Shown here: positions 7,780 to 16,397 of the stretch, piece by piece | Numbering within the stretch: position 1 is the first letter of the stretch | Layout of the letters: each line of letters begins with the position of its first letter | From: Caryophanales bacterium UBA7057 | GTDB taxonomy: Bacteria > Bacillota_I > Bacilli_A > RF39 > UBA660 | DNA: 48,879 nucleotides | Assembly: GCA_002493865.1 (NCBI GenBank) | Contig: DLAC01000054.1 | Coordinates: 1 to 48,879, forward strand | Direction: 5' to 3' | Made by a program: the position numbers and the translations under genes | Notes under the pieces: generated by a model | The model's input: the letters and a program-made list of their open reading frames with translations, nothing else | What the model was told of the DNA's origin: nothing | The model's database searches: none

Positions 7780-8085
7780 ATGAAAATAATTACAGTATGT
7801 GGCAGTTACAAGTTTAAGAAGGAAATGGTAGAAATCGCTGAACAGATGACGTTAAAAGGAAATTGCATGATTCTTCCAAATGAATTAACAAAAACTGGTA
7901 AGGATGCATACAACAAAGATGAGATTCTAATGGTTGATCAAATGCATAAAGAAAAAATAAAAATTTCAGATGCCATATTAGTTGTTGATGTAGATCACTA
8001 TATTGGAAGTAGTACCAAAAGTGAAATTGAGTTTGCAAAATCCTTAAATAAAGAAATTTTATATTATACAGATATGATAAAATAG
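7780..8085 (+). CDS. Nucleoside 2-deoxyribosyltransferase-like protein
   Basis: This 101-residue protein opens MKIITVCGSYKFKKEM, a Rossmann-like start seen in nucleoside 2-deoxyribosyltransferases and related nucleotide-sugar hydrolases. It continues with a D.ILMVD.MH.EKI..SDAILVVDVDHYIGSSTKSEIEFAKSL pattern, in which GSSTxxEIE contributes the conserved Glu. It is shorter than typical transferases (about 150 residues), so activity is uncertain. The GTG at 7771 is part of the AAGGAGTG ribosome site, and the ATG at 7780 is the better start. Confidence 0.7.
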   Translation: MKIITVCGSYKFKKEMVEIAEQMTLKGNCMILPNELTKTGKDAYNKDEILMVDQMHKEKIKISDAILVVDVDHYIGSSTKSEIEFAKSLNKEILYYTDMIK

Positions 8086-8123
8086 AATTGGATAGAAATA
8101 TAAAAGAATGTGGGGAAAAAAGT

Positions 8124-8762
8124 ATGAAAGAAAAATATCAAGAATATATGATGAAAGACCATTCATTTGACAAAATGACAATGCTAGGAATTCTTTGCTT
8201 AATTGTAGTAATTTCAGGAATTTTTGGATTTATCTATGAATTTATCTTCTATTATTTTAATGGGGGAATGAAAGAGTTCTTTTGGAGAGGAGGAAACTTC
8301 TTACCTTGGATTAATATTTACGCCACTGGTTCTGTGATCATCTATCTATTATCCTATAAACACAGAAAAAGTGTGGGAAAAGTGTTCTTGATTGGAGTAG
8401 TATCGAGTGGGATTGTAGAACTCATTGGTGGTCTTGGATTATATGTCATTGGTGATGGCTTTCGTTGTTGGGACTATAATACCGAGATTTTGAACTTTGG
8501 AAATATCGGTGGATTTGTATGTCTAAGAAGTGTATTATTCTTTGGTGTATCCAGTTTATTATTAATCTATGGGATTGTACCGCTTTGTTTTTCTCTAGCA
8601 AAAAAAATGAATAAAAAAGTATTTCTAACAATTAGTATAATTCTATGTGCCATTTTTTTAATAGATGAAGTTTATAATTTGATAATTGCAAGGATTTTGA
8701 ATCTTCCAAGAGCTTCAGACATTTATAAAGAAATAGGATTTCATTATGTAGATTTTAAGTAA
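8124..8762 (+). CDS. Putative ABC-type permease, CmpB-like multi-pass membrane protein
   Basis: This 212-residue protein has about six hydrophobic segments and matches the ABC_trans_CmpB family (FGFIYEFIFYYFNGG, FWRGGNFLPWINIYATGS, WDYN...NIGGFVCLRSVLFFG). The conserved WDY-N and CLR-S segments between helices are typical of the family. No ATPase partner is next to it, and the family's transport role is not established. The ATG at 8124 follows GTGGGGA at a normal distance; the upstream TTG at 8088 is less likely. Confidence 0.75.
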   Translation: MKEKYQEYMMKDHSFDKMTMLGILCLIVVISGIFGFIYEFIFYYFNGGMKEFFWRGGNFLPWINIYATGSVIIYLLSYKHRKSVGKVFLIGVVSSGIVELIGGLGLYVIGDGFRCWDYNTEILNFGNIGGFVCLRSVLFFGVSSLLLIYGIVPLCFSLAKKMNKKVFLTISIILCAIFLIDEVYNLIIARILNLPRASDIYKEIGFHYVDFK

Positions 8763-8807
8763 AAATAATATAATAAAGAAAAATAGAAATGAGAAAGGAA
8801 GATGAAA

Positions 8808-9326
8808 ATGGACTTTTTAGAATTAGCAAAAAAGAGATATTCTTGTAGAAATTTTAGTAATCAGAAGGTAGAAAGAGAAAAATTAGAGAAAATTTTAGAA
8901 GCAGGAAGAGTTGCTCCTACAGCGGTGAATTTTCAACCTCAAAGGATTTTAGTTTTACAAGCAAAAGAACAATTAGAAAAGTTACACGAATGTACTCCCT
9001 ATGGTTGGGATGCACCAGTAATTATGATTGTTTGTTACGATAAAAATATATCATGGAAAAGAAAATATGACGGAAAAGATGAAGGAATCGTGGATGCTTC
9101 AATTGTAACAACTCACATGATGCTTGAGATTGTAGATTTAGGACTTGGAACAACTTGGATTGGTTCATTTGACCCTGAAAAGATAAGAGAAGTATACCAG
9201 ATTCCAGAACATTATGAAATTGTGGCACTATTACCAGTAGGGTATCCTAGTGAGGAAGCTGTCCCAACGGTCAATCATGAAAAGAGAAACGCCATGGATA
9301 AGTTCGTTTTTTGGGATTTTATCTAG
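8808..9326 (+). CDS. Nitroreductase family protein
   Basis: This 172-residue protein begins with the classic nitroreductase motif KKRYSCRNFSNQKVE, followed by AGRVAPTAVNFQPQR (FMN phosphate and ring contacts) and LGLGTTWIGSFDPE, ending with VALLPVGYP. It is an FMN-dependent NAD(P)H oxidoreductase. The start at 8808 is preferred over 8802 because AAAGGA ends at 8799. Only 27 bases separate it from the flavin reductase-rubredoxin gene, so the two may form a redox operon in which the rubredoxin protein passes electrons. Confidence 0.85.
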   Translation: MDFLELAKKRYSCRNFSNQKVEREKLEKILEAGRVAPTAVNFQPQRILVLQAKEQLEKLHECTPYGWDAPVIMIVCYDKNISWKRKYDGKDEGIVDASIVTTHMMLEIVDLGLGTTWIGSFDPEKIREVYQIPEHYEIVALLPVGYPSEEAVPTVNHEKRNAMDKFVFWDFI

Positions 9327-9353
9327 TTATGAAAGTAGAAAGGAAGATTTTTA

Positions 9354-9950
9354 ATGAAAAATAAAAAAATAACAAGAAAAATTACACAGGGAATGTATGT
9401 ACTAACAACTAAAAATGGGGGATGCATTGTAGATGCTGTATCCCAGATTAGTGCAGGAGACAATCCACTCATATCAGTTGCTGTTATGAAAACGAATTAC
9501 ACAAATCAATTACTAAAAGAAAATGATAAGTTCGCATTATCCGTATTGAGCATGGATGTAAATCCAGAAATTATTACTACTTTTGGGATGAATTCTATGA
9601 GAGATATCAATAAATTTGAAACAATCAAAACCACAGAAGTAGAGGGAATCAAGATTATAGATGAATCTTTAGGATATATGGTGTGCGAAAAGATAGATAC
9701 TATTGATAATGACACACATACTTTATTTATTGGAAGACTGATAGAAGCAGATCTTTTTGAAGATAAAGAAGCCATGAGCTATGGTTATTATCAAGAAAAC
9801 AAGAATGACCTAATCAAAGTGACTACTGAACAGGGAAAAACAGCATGGGTTTGTACCATCTGTGGTTACATTTATTATGGCGAAGAATTGCCTGAAAATT
9901 TTATCTGCCCGAAATGTGGAGTTGATAAAAGTATGTTTCAAAAAAAGTAG
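9354..9950 (+). CDS. Flavin reductase-domain/rubredoxin fusion protein
   Basis: In this 198-residue protein, residues 1 to about 145 form a flavin-reductase-like FMN-binding barrel (GMYVLTTKNGG, INQLL-type helix, ALSVLS). Residues about 163-198 form a rubredoxin with C167-x2-C170 and C185-x2-C188 (CTICGY and CPKCG) binding one iron. Such high-molecular-weight rubredoxins of anaerobes relay electrons from NAD(P)H to flavodiiron or other oxygen and NO reductases. This suggests an anaerobe coping with oxygen. It probably acts together with the nitroreductase upstream. A strong terminator overlaps its stop codon. Confidence 0.85.
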   Translation: MKNKKITRKITQGMYVLTTKNGGCIVDAVSQISAGDNPLISVAVMKTNYTNQLLKENDKFALSVLSMDVNPEIITTFGMNSMRDINKFETIKTTEVEGIKIIDESLGYMVCEKIDTIDNDTHTLFIGRLIEADLFEDKEAMSYGYYQENKNDLIKVTTEQGKTAWVCTICGYIYYGEELPENFICPKCGVDKSMFQKK

Positions 9951-9969
9951 ATATTATTCTACTTTTTTT
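9941..9969 (+). terminator. Rho-independent terminator
   Basis: AAAAAAGTAGA and TCTACTTTTTT pair across a 6-base loop. The stem includes the stop codon of the rubredoxin fusion gene and ends in seven Ts. It marks the right end of the accessory block. Confidence 0.85.
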
Positions 9970-10047
9970 AGTTTATTTTCGAATAAGAATGATTTCACTT
10001 GCTAAATATCACTAAAAACTTACCAAATACCACCTATTACCATTTTT

Positions 10048-10076
10048 TTGAATCAAGATATGATAACATGTTATAT
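10048..10076 (+). promoter_or_regulatory. Promoter of the HD-GYP gene, with palindrome over the -10
   Basis: TTGAAT (10048-10053), 17 bases, then TTATAT (10071-10076). A perfect 12-base palindrome ATAACATGTTAT (10063-10074) overlaps the -10 and could be an operator. Confidence 0.55.
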
Positions 10077-10106
10077 GCATAAAAACATAATTTGAGGGGT
10101 GGAAAA

Positions 10107-11261
10107 ATGAAACAGGGGTATAATTCTAATTATCAAGTAGCTTCATATCATCTACCAGAAGATATGAGAAAAGTGATTTTAGAGGAATTGAGGAAAAGTA
10201 ACTTACCGGAAGAAGCATTTTTAATTCAGAAAATTGAGAATTTTGAAGTAGGTGAAGATCAGAATTTGATGAATCAGCCAGAAATTCTTTTAATTCATGA
10301 AAATGAACCAATCACAGAAGAAATGAGAGCCTATGCAATTCAAAATTTAACACAAATCGTGCGAGTAACTGAACATTCTTTAGAAAAAGGGAAAAGCTTT
10401 ATTGATTTAATGATTTCTATCAATCAGAAGCCTTTTGAAAAACATCCTCGAGGGATGGGAACTCCTAGAATCACTTCTGAATTACAAGAAGGAGTTTCCT
10501 TTCTTAGAAATTTAGCACAAATGGTAAATATGACAAAATTAAAATATTTAGGAACAGAGGTTCTAAGAGAAAGTGAATTAGTACCTTTAGAAAATAAAGA
10601 TGCAGTGATTCAAAGTTTATTAAAACTAAATAAACTGCTTCGACTAAAAGATAGTTATACAGTAATACACTCGAATCACGTAGCGGAATACGGGGTAATG
10701 ATAGGAAGAGAAGCAGGATTAACTGTTGAACAATTAGAATTAATTCGAATTGGTGGAAAACTACATGATATAGGGAAGGTTGGGATTCCAGATGTCATTT
10801 TACAAAAAACGGTGAATTTAACAGAAGAAGAATTTGAAATTATGAAGGATCATACTATTATTGGTTCAGAAATTTTACCAATCGAAGGATATCAGGAAAT
10901 TAAAGATATGATCCGTCATCACCATGAACGACTAGACGGAAAGGGATACCCGGACGAATTAAAAGGCGAACAAATTCCTTATTTTGCACGAATCTTAAGT
11001 GTAGCAGATACCTTTGATGCAATGACCACTCAAAGAAGTTATAATGCGAGAAAAACATTAGAGGAGGCATTTGTAGAGCTTCGAAGAGCAGCAACACCTG
11101 TGACTGATTCTTTTGGCGAAATTACACAACAATTAGATCCGGTTTTAGTAGAATATTTTCTAAAAGGATTTGCAAAAAATGAAAAATTATTAGAAGAATT
11201 TCAAAAACAGGATGAAGAAATATTAAGAGAAAGACAAAAAGACAGATTCCTAATGAAATAG
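10107..11261 (+). CDS. HD-GYP domain phosphodiesterase-like protein
   Basis: This 384-residue soluble protein has an N-terminal region (residues 1 to about 170) that is not a recognised sensor domain. It is followed by an HD-GYP domain with H220-D221 (LHDIGKVGIPD), a HHH triplet at 271-273, the GYP motif at 280-282 (GKGYPDEL) and D301 (VADTFDAMTT). All usual metal and signature residues are present, so hydrolysis of a cyclic dinucleotide such as c-di-GMP is plausible. No GGDEF protein is seen in the window. The ATG at 10107 has GAGGGGTGG upstream. It is transcribed alone between a promoter and a terminator. Confidence 0.88.
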   Translation: MKQGYNSNYQVASYHLPEDMRKVILEELRKSNLPEEAFLIQKIENFEVGEDQNLMNQPEILLIHENEPITEEMRAYAIQNLTQIVRVTEHSLEKGKSFIDLMISINQKPFEKHPRGMGTPRITSELQEGVSFLRNLAQMVNMTKLKYLGTEVLRESELVPLENKDAVIQSLLKLNKLLRLKDSYTVIHSNHVAEYGVMIGREAGLTVEQLELIRIGGKLHDIGKVGIPDVILQKTVNLTEEEFEIMKDHTIIGSEILPIEGYQEIKDMIRHHHERLDGKGYPDELKGEQIPYFARILSVADTFDAMTTQRSYNARKTLEEAFVELRRAATPVTDSFGEITQQLDPVLVEYFLKGFAKNEKLLEEFQKQDEEILRERQKDRFLMK

Positions 11262-11287
11262 GAGAAGACTCAATGTCTTTTTTCTTT
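11262..11287 (+). terminator. Rho-independent terminator
   Basis: AGAAGAC and GTCTTTTTT pair around a TCAAT loop directly after the HD-GYP stop codon. Confidence 0.7.
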
Positions 11288-11331
11288 TCAATATTTTTTT
11301 TCTAACTCATATAGTAAAGTAGGAGGAAATT

Positions 11332-12075
11332 ATGGATTATATTATAAAAAATGGAATGGGTAGTAAAAATACGGCTTTAAATACAGAAAAATCAATTTCT
11401 CTTGCACTGCATAATCCCGAGTTACTAGGAGTGAGTTTAAACCTATACATGACAAAGGATCATCGCATTGTAATTTCGGATACCAATATGGTAGAAGGCT
11501 CCCCTAATTATAAAATTAAAGATTATACACTCGAAGAATTAAGGGTTCATAATATAGGAACAAGAGTAAATCGTGAGGAGATCATGACGTTAGAAAATGT
11601 GTTAAGTGATTTTAAAGGCAGTGATAAAGTTTTTGTTTTTACGATGAATGATGAGGGAGGAGATAATAAAATATTTGTAGAAACAGTCGCAAATGTTGTC
11701 AATAACTATCCCAATAGTAATCTTTATATTAAAAGTCCGAGTGCAGAGATTGTTCTTTACTTAAGAGATTTAGTTCGCTTTGCATCTGTGGGAGCAGTTC
11801 TTGTAAATCAAGATACTTATTTTTTAAAACAAAATTTAGATTTTTATTGTTTAGCAGGACCTAGTCTTTGTCCTTTTTGGTCTAAACAAAAGTCAGAAGA
11901 GGGAGTGCTGTTAATGGTAGAGAGCATTGATGATGAAGAAGATGCAGTATCTACCATCCATGAAGTTCAGTCATTTTTAAATAAAATGTATATGATTATC
12001 GATGATTCTAATGCTTTTAAAACAATTTATCCAGTATGTCAAAAAGAACTTGAAACTTTAAAGGAAGTGGATTGA
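11332..12075 (+). CDS. Degenerate glycerophosphodiester phosphodiesterase-like protein
   Basis: This 247-residue protein follows the GDPD layout: an N-terminal strand then NTEKSISLAL (for PENTxxAF), GVSLNLYMTKDHRIVISD (for G.d.iE.Dv..TkD...V..HD) and YTLEELRVHNIG (for TL.EL). Yet the catalytic HR, the E-x-D pair and the HD dyad are replaced (KNG, SLN and SDT), so the metal site is gone. A structural, binding or regulatory role is more likely than phosphodiesterase activity. There is no signal peptide, so it is cytosolic. AGGAGGA precedes the ATG at a good distance. Confidence 0.6.
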   Translation: MDYIIKNGMGSKNTALNTEKSISLALHNPELLGVSLNLYMTKDHRIVISDTNMVEGSPNYKIKDYTLEELRVHNIGTRVNREEIMTLENVLSDFKGSDKVFVFTMNDEGGDNKIFVETVANVVNNYPNSNLYIKSPSAEIVLYLRDLVRFASVGAVLVNQDTYFLKQNLDFYCLAGPSLCPFWSKQKSEEGVLLMVESIDDEEDAVSTIHEVQSFLNKMYMIIDDSNAFKTIYPVCQKELETLKEVD

Positions 12076-12142
12076 TTCTTTTTTCTTTGCCAACTTTTTA
12101 AACTATGATATAATGTTCTTAGAAATAGTAGGGGTGAGTGAA

Positions 12143-12751
12143 ATGAAAAAGAAATTGTTTTTGATTTTCAGTTTTTTCCTATGGATATTACCAGTTCAAA
12201 CTTTTGCTATGAATGAAGTAAATGTCTATTTTTTTTATAGTGATGATTGTAAATTTTGTAGTCAAGAAAAGGCTTATCTAGAGGCCCTAAAACAAAGATA
12301 TCCTAATATGAGAATCTATAAGTATGAAACTTCTGGAGATGCGAATTTAGCCTTAATGAATCAAGCAAAGGCACTGTATGGGGTCACAGAGGGTGGAGTT
12401 CCATTTACTATTATTGGGGATACAACTTATTTAGGGTTTTCCCAAGCAAAAAAGCCACAAATGCAAAGATCAGTATATGAATATTCCACCAAGATATATG
12501 ATAATAAATTTGGAACTTCTGTCTTACAGATTGGATATCGTACGGATTTAGAAGGAACACCCGTTGAGTATAAAGATAATAGTGACTATGTGATTGAAGA
12601 ATCTGGTCCTATGCAAACGGCATCGACAAAGAAAGAAAGTAAACCATTAAATGGGAAGTATCGTGCAAGTATTATTTTAGTTTCAGTGGGTGTGATTACA
12701 GGACTTACAGCACTTTTAATTTCTATTTATGAAAGGAGACATCGGATATGA
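12143..12751 (+). CDS. Exported thioredoxin-like protein with a C-terminal membrane anchor
   Basis: This 202-residue protein has a signal peptide at residues 1-22 (MKKKLFLIFSFF...FA). A thioredoxin-like strand leads into C36-x2-C39 (YSDDCKFCSQEK), and VPFTIIGD supplies the cis-Pro region. A hydrophobic helix at about 172-194 is followed by a basic tail (ERRHRI), so the domain faces outside. It is probably a thiol-disulfide oxidoreductase or thiol carrier. The ATG at 12143 follows AGGGGTGA; the ATG at 12113 lies in the promoter -10 region (TATAATG). It overlaps the next gene by four bases (ATGA), implying coupled translation. Confidence 0.75.
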   Translation: MKKKLFLIFSFFLWILPVQTFAMNEVNVYFFYSDDCKFCSQEKAYLEALKQRYPNMRIYKYETSGDANLALMNQAKALYGVTEGGVPFTIIGDTTYLGFSQAKKPQMQRSVYEYSTKIYDNKFGTSVLQIGYRTDLEGTPVEYKDNSDYVIEESGPMQTASTKKESKPLNGKYRASIILVSVGVITGLTALLISIYERRHRI

Positions 12752-13431
12752 TTGGATTTTTTATTGCAGGAATCGTTATCTTTTCCATTGTAATTATTGT
12801 ATGTATTTTTCTGCTGATTCGTATGTCAAGTCAAGAAACTCAATTTATGGAAGTATCCAATCGTTACTTAAAAGATATTGGAAAAAGTTATAATAAAGAT
12901 ACATATGCAATGGCGATTTATGAGCTTTATAAAGAGGTCATGGATGGTGTTCAAAATGAACGGTATGAATTTTTAAGAGATGTCTTATCAGATGATATTT
13001 ATAATAGTTATCTAAGAGGAATTAAGGTAAGCAAGGATCATCAAGTAAAAAATATTGTTGCTGATATGAAACCAGTATTTTCAAAGTTAATTAGTTTGAT
13101 TGTTAAAGGAGATATGGAAATTGCTAAAGTATGGATTCGTGTATCATTCTTGGAATATGCAATTGATACGACACCTCTAACAGAAGAACAGAAACAAGTA
13201 GTGAAAGGGGATAGAATCGTTGGTGGTAGTAAGACCAATCGCCTAGAAAGAGAATATATCCTGACACTTGTAAAAAATCATACGCCAAAAGAAAGTATCG
13301 CTTGTCCTGCTTGTGGGCATGTTACCAATGTTGTCTTACACAATCAATGTACTAGATGTGGTTCTGGTATTGCCAATCGAAGATATCATTGGGTGATTAT
13401 TGGAAAAGAAGAAAAGCCTTTATCCCGTTAA
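12748..13431 (+). CDS. Tim44-like domain membrane protein with C-terminal zinc ribbon
   Basis: This 227-residue protein has an N-terminal helix at about residues 2-25. A Tim44/MRPL45-like domain (VSNRYLKDIGKSYNKDTY through VWIRVSFLEYAID) follows. The tail has a four-Cys zinc ribbon (ACPACGH and CTRCGSG). Bacterial Tim44-like proteins are membrane-peripheral, possibly in protein quality control, without an agreed role. AAAGGAGA precedes the start, which overlaps the stop of the thioredoxin-like gene; together they form a two-gene unit ended by a bidirectional hairpin. Confidence 0.75.
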   Translation: MIGFFIAGIVIFSIVIIVCIFLLIRMSSQETQFMEVSNRYLKDIGKSYNKDTYAMAIYELYKEVMDGVQNERYEFLRDVLSDDIYNSYLRGIKVSKDHQVKNIVADMKPVFSKLISLIVKGDMEIAKVWIRVSFLEYAIDTTPLTEEQKQVVKGDRIVGGSKTNRLEREYILTLVKNHTPKESIACPACGHVTNVVLHNQCTRCGSGIANRRYHWVIIGKEEKPLSR

Positions 13432-13462
13432 AAAAAGTAACCAGTGTTTGGCTACTTTTTTT
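13430..13462. terminator. Bidirectional rho-independent terminator
   Basis: AAAAAAGTAaCCA and TGGcTACTTTTTT form a hairpin with A-run and T-run on the two sides. It serves both the + strand Tim44-like gene and the convergent lipoprotein gene. Confidence 0.75.
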
Positions 13463-13476
13463 GTTGAATCTTGCTT

Positions 13477-14346
13477 TTAATATAGTTCACTTCGTAATAA
13501 ATCAATATTGTCATTCATCAATGTAATGTAGTTCTCATCATTATCTCGTTCGGCATCTGTCATATTATCTAAGCGCTTATAAGTAAATGTTGCGACTCCT
13601 GTTTCTGTAATAATCTGTTTTACGATATCATTGGAATCTGTTTTATCTAGAAGGAATATATGTTTTACTTCCCCTTTTTGAATCATATCTCTAACATCAC
13701 TAATCCTTTTTTCAGTAACAGGGTTAGTTTGATTGTCTAAAGAAATGACATTGAAACCATATTTTTCTAAGAATAAAAGCGAATCACTATTGACAACAAT
13801 TGTATCTCTTGTGGCATTTTGTGCGGTGAGCCTGATCTCTGCATCTAATTCAGATAAATCAATTTTAATTTGATGATACGCATCTTCAATCTCTTTTTTT
13901 AAATAGTTATTGGTAATATATGCATTTAATCCATTTTTAATATTCTGGCAAACCATTAATAAATTGGAAGGATTTAACCATAATTCTTCTTCTCCATAAG
14001 TTGTTTCCATCCCAGAAGTCGCATCAATAACATCTAAGTTTTTATTTCTTTCGAGTAATTCTACGGCTAAGTCTTTATCACTTCCAATGCTACTATAAAT
14101 AAATAATTCTTTTTTACTATAGTCATCTATACGTTTCGTACTTAAATCATGCTTTTTAATATCCGTTCCATCAGGATAAATCGAAGTGACTAAAGCATGG
14201 TCTCCATATAAATAATCTGTGATATATTCATAAGGGTAAGCCGTAGTTACAATTTCTATTCCTTCTAAGTTATCTTTTTTAAAACAACCAGTACTAAAAA
14301 TACATATAAGTATTAAGATGGCAAAGATTTGTGTTAATTTTTTCAT
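13477..14346 (-). CDS. ZnuA-like metal-binding lipoprotein with altered ligands
   Basis: This 289-residue lipoprotein has signal KKLTQIFAILILICIF and lipobox STGC. The start at 14346 has AAGGAGA upstream; longer frames lack one. The body follows the cluster A-I (ZnuA/AdcA/PsaA) substrate-binding fold: VTTAYPYEYI, SIYPDGTDIKKHDLS (for PxGxxPHxYEP), KKELFIYSSIG, and a closing IIKQIITETG-like helix. Only the first ligand His (KKHD) is evident. The usual WLDP and second and third His positions read ELWLNPSN and NSDSLLFLEKYG. No permease or ATPase gene adjoins. It lies one base downstream of yidD, so the pair is probably cotranscribed. Binding of zinc or manganese is in doubt. Confidence 0.7.
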   Translation of the reverse strand: MKKLTQIFAILILICIFSTGCFKKDNLEGIEIVTTAYPYEYITDYLYGDHALVTSIYPDGTDIKKHDLSTKRIDDYSKKELFIYSSIGSDKDLAVELLERNKNLDVIDATSGMETTYGEEELWLNPSNLLMVCQNIKNGLNAYITNNYLKKEIEDAYHQIKIDLSELDAEIRLTAQNATRDTIVVNSDSLLFLEKYGFNVISLDNQTNPVTEKRISDVRDMIQKGEVKHIFLLDKTDSNDIVKQIITETGVATFTYKRLDNMTDAERDNDENYITLMNDNIDLLRSELY

Positions 14347-14347
14347 T

Positions 14348-14578
14348 TTATTTCTCCTTTTTTTCTTTTCTTTGTGGCACAGGATCATATCCATAAGGAC
14401 CCCAAGGATTACATTTCAAAATTCTTTTAATCATTAGAATAGATCCTTGGAATGCACCAAATCTAGAAATGGCTTCAATCGCATAATTTGAACACGTCGG
14501 TTGAAATCTACAATGATTATGCCAAGGACCAGGAATGAGTTGGTAGATTTTAATCCATCCAACGAGTAGGTATTTCAT
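14348..14578 (-). CDS. yidD: Membrane protein insertion efficiency factor YidD
   Basis: This 76-residue protein shows the YidD signature almost complete: IPGPWHNHCRFQPTCSNYA, then AIEAISRFGAFQG, then RILKCNPWGPYGYDPVP. YidD is a small inner-leaflet membrane-associated protein that assists insertion of membrane proteins together with YidC. The ATG at 14578 has TAGGTGA upstream; the GTG at 14587 is inside that ribosome site. The usual neighbours rnpA, rpmH and yidC are absent. Here it is paired instead with a lipoprotein gene. Confidence 0.92.
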   Translation of the reverse strand: MKYLLVGWIKIYQLIPGPWHNHCRFQPTCSNYAIEAISRFGAFQGSILMIKRILKCNPWGPYGYDPVPQRKEKKEK

Positions 14579-14769
14579 ACAATTCACCTAAAACTATTCT
14601 ACTATTTTTTTTCCATTTTTACAATCACTATTAGTTTCTAACTATTGATTTTTAGAAAAAGAAGTTTATAATAAAGAATAATTAATACACGAAATTGGAT
14701 GTTCAAATTTGTGATATAAAAGAAAGAGTATAACGGTTTGAAAAGTAAGATTACTTTATGGAGGAAACT

Positions 14770-16377
14770 ATGTTTGAAGCAAAATTTGAAAATATAATAG
14801 GAAAGATCAGTGAAACTTCAGAAGAAGAAAAATATGCAAGAGCACTTCGAAATCAATAAATTTGTGAAGTAATTGGTTCATTAACGGAAGAGGAATTTAT
14901 AAGCCTAAAAGAAAATGTGGGACAAACCTTTGAGAAAATCGAAACTTTATTGAAAGTTGTAAGGGAGAAAATTCAATTAAAATCTCACTATGAGGAGATT
15001 CTAGAAGCAGTAAACCAAGCCTATAGAATGTCTCCAGAGCATAGTAATTATTATAGAAATCAATATTTAGATCTTCTTGATTTTCTCCATAAGATTCAAC
15101 CAGATTTGGATGCTTTAGAAAAAGAAAAGAATCAAGAAAAAATAGAAGAGCAGTTGAAAAAGGACATCGAGGAACCTCTATATCAAAAGAAAGAAGCCGT
15201 TTTAAAATCTATGGTCACTAGGAAGAAATTAAAGAGTAGAATTGGAAACAATACCTCTGATTTTGAGCCAATGGAGGTAACCTCTGATTTTGAGCCGATG
15301 GAGGTAACCTTGTATCATTTGTATCAAGAAATTTGGCAAGCATTGGGTTTCGGTTTGCTAGAAGGCGTGTTTTATCCATATCAAGAATTGTGGGAAAATT
15401 TAGGCTTTGATAGAGAAGAAATTGAAATCATAGAAAAAAAGCTAGATTTATCTGTTTGCGATGAAATGAAAAAGTTAATTCTAGCAATCATTAATTTAAA
15501 GAATAAGGAAATCAAAGTATTAAGACAAGAAGAAATTGCAAAATGCTTAGAAGATATGGATGATCAGACAGCAGAATTAGTGCAAAATTATGAGGCATTT
15601 AGTAAAAAAATAGATTTATTAAAAACACCTCAAACAGTAAAAAAACAAGATAAGGTTTTGAAAGAACTCATTGATTTGATAGAAAAAGTTCCGCTGAATC
15701 AAGCAGATTATAATGGCGGAGGAAATCCAAGAAAAGAATTACAAGCAATTCAATGTAGAAATTGGCTAGTTCGTCGTGCGACTTATAGTAATTGTAAAAT
15801 AATTCCTCATGGGGAAGATAGAATTACTTTCAATCGGCTTTTACAATGTATTGAAATGCAAGTCGGTTATTCAGATTATGCAGATCAAATTAAAATGAAA
15901 GCAATGAATCAAATGAACTCTATATTCCTATTAGAATTATGGAATAGTATTGATACGGAAGAAATTCCAGAAACAGACTTATATTGTAAAAACTTTGGAA
16001 AAATTGCTATGGTTGAAGCATCCCCAGAAGCTATCTATAAAAGAATAGTTCAAGAAGAGGAAATAGGAGCGCTTAGAGGATTTGTTTATCATTTTTATCT
16101 ATCATGTGTAAAATCAGAAAGGGAAAGGAAAAAATTTCATGCACGTTTGAAAGATGGAAAGTTATATAAAACAATCCTAGGAATTGTAGACAAAATAGAA
16201 GCGGTAAAGAAAAATACTTTTCAAGATCTTCAAGAAGCTTTAGAAAAAGTAGATCCAAGATATATCATCATTTCTAGTGAATTAGAAATGGTAAGAGCCG
16301 TACAAGAAGAAGATATCATCAATGCAGTAATTGACCAGACACCTGTGGTTTATAAAAAAACAATTGGAAATGAATAG
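14770..16377 (+). pseudogene. Lineage-specific helical protein, paralogue 1, with in-frame TAA
   Basis: The ATG at 14770 follows GGAGG and starts MFEAKFENI, the same opening as the next gene. A TAA at 14857-14859 interrupts after RNQ, and the frame then continues unbroken (ICEVIGSLTEEEF) to 16377. Alignment with the downstream paralogue (ICNVIESLTDEEF) is continuous across the stop, which looks like one extra codon. Without the stop it would encode about 535 residues, soluble and mostly helical. The 14917 GTG and other downstream starts lack a ribosome site. It also contains a tandem 27-base repeat at 15253-15306. The family is not recognised. Confidence 0.6.
15253..15306 (+). repeat. Tandem 27-base in-frame repeat
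   Basis: Two adjacent 27-base copies differ at one position and encode TSDFEPMEV twice. They lie after the conserved KSRIGNN segment, where the paralogue has a different linker. Confidence 0.9.
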
Positions 16378-16397
16378 CAGAAGTTTCTACTATTTTT
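16374..16397 (+). terminator. Rho-independent terminator
   Basis: ATAGcAGAA and TTCTaCTAT form a short hairpin overlapping the stop codon and followed by six Ts. Confidence 0.6.

Noticed and set aside
527..8123. Integron with attC sites
   Set aside because: The shared spacers are short, lack the GTTRRRY core and long folded arms, and no tyrosine integrase is in the window.
15253..15306. Possible CRISPR-like or VNTR array
   Set aside because: Only two directly adjacent copies, in frame within a coding sequence, with no spacers.
14917..16377. Independent gene starting at GTG 14917
   Set aside because: There is no ribosome site, and homology to the paralogue continues upstream through the TAA to the ATG at 14770.
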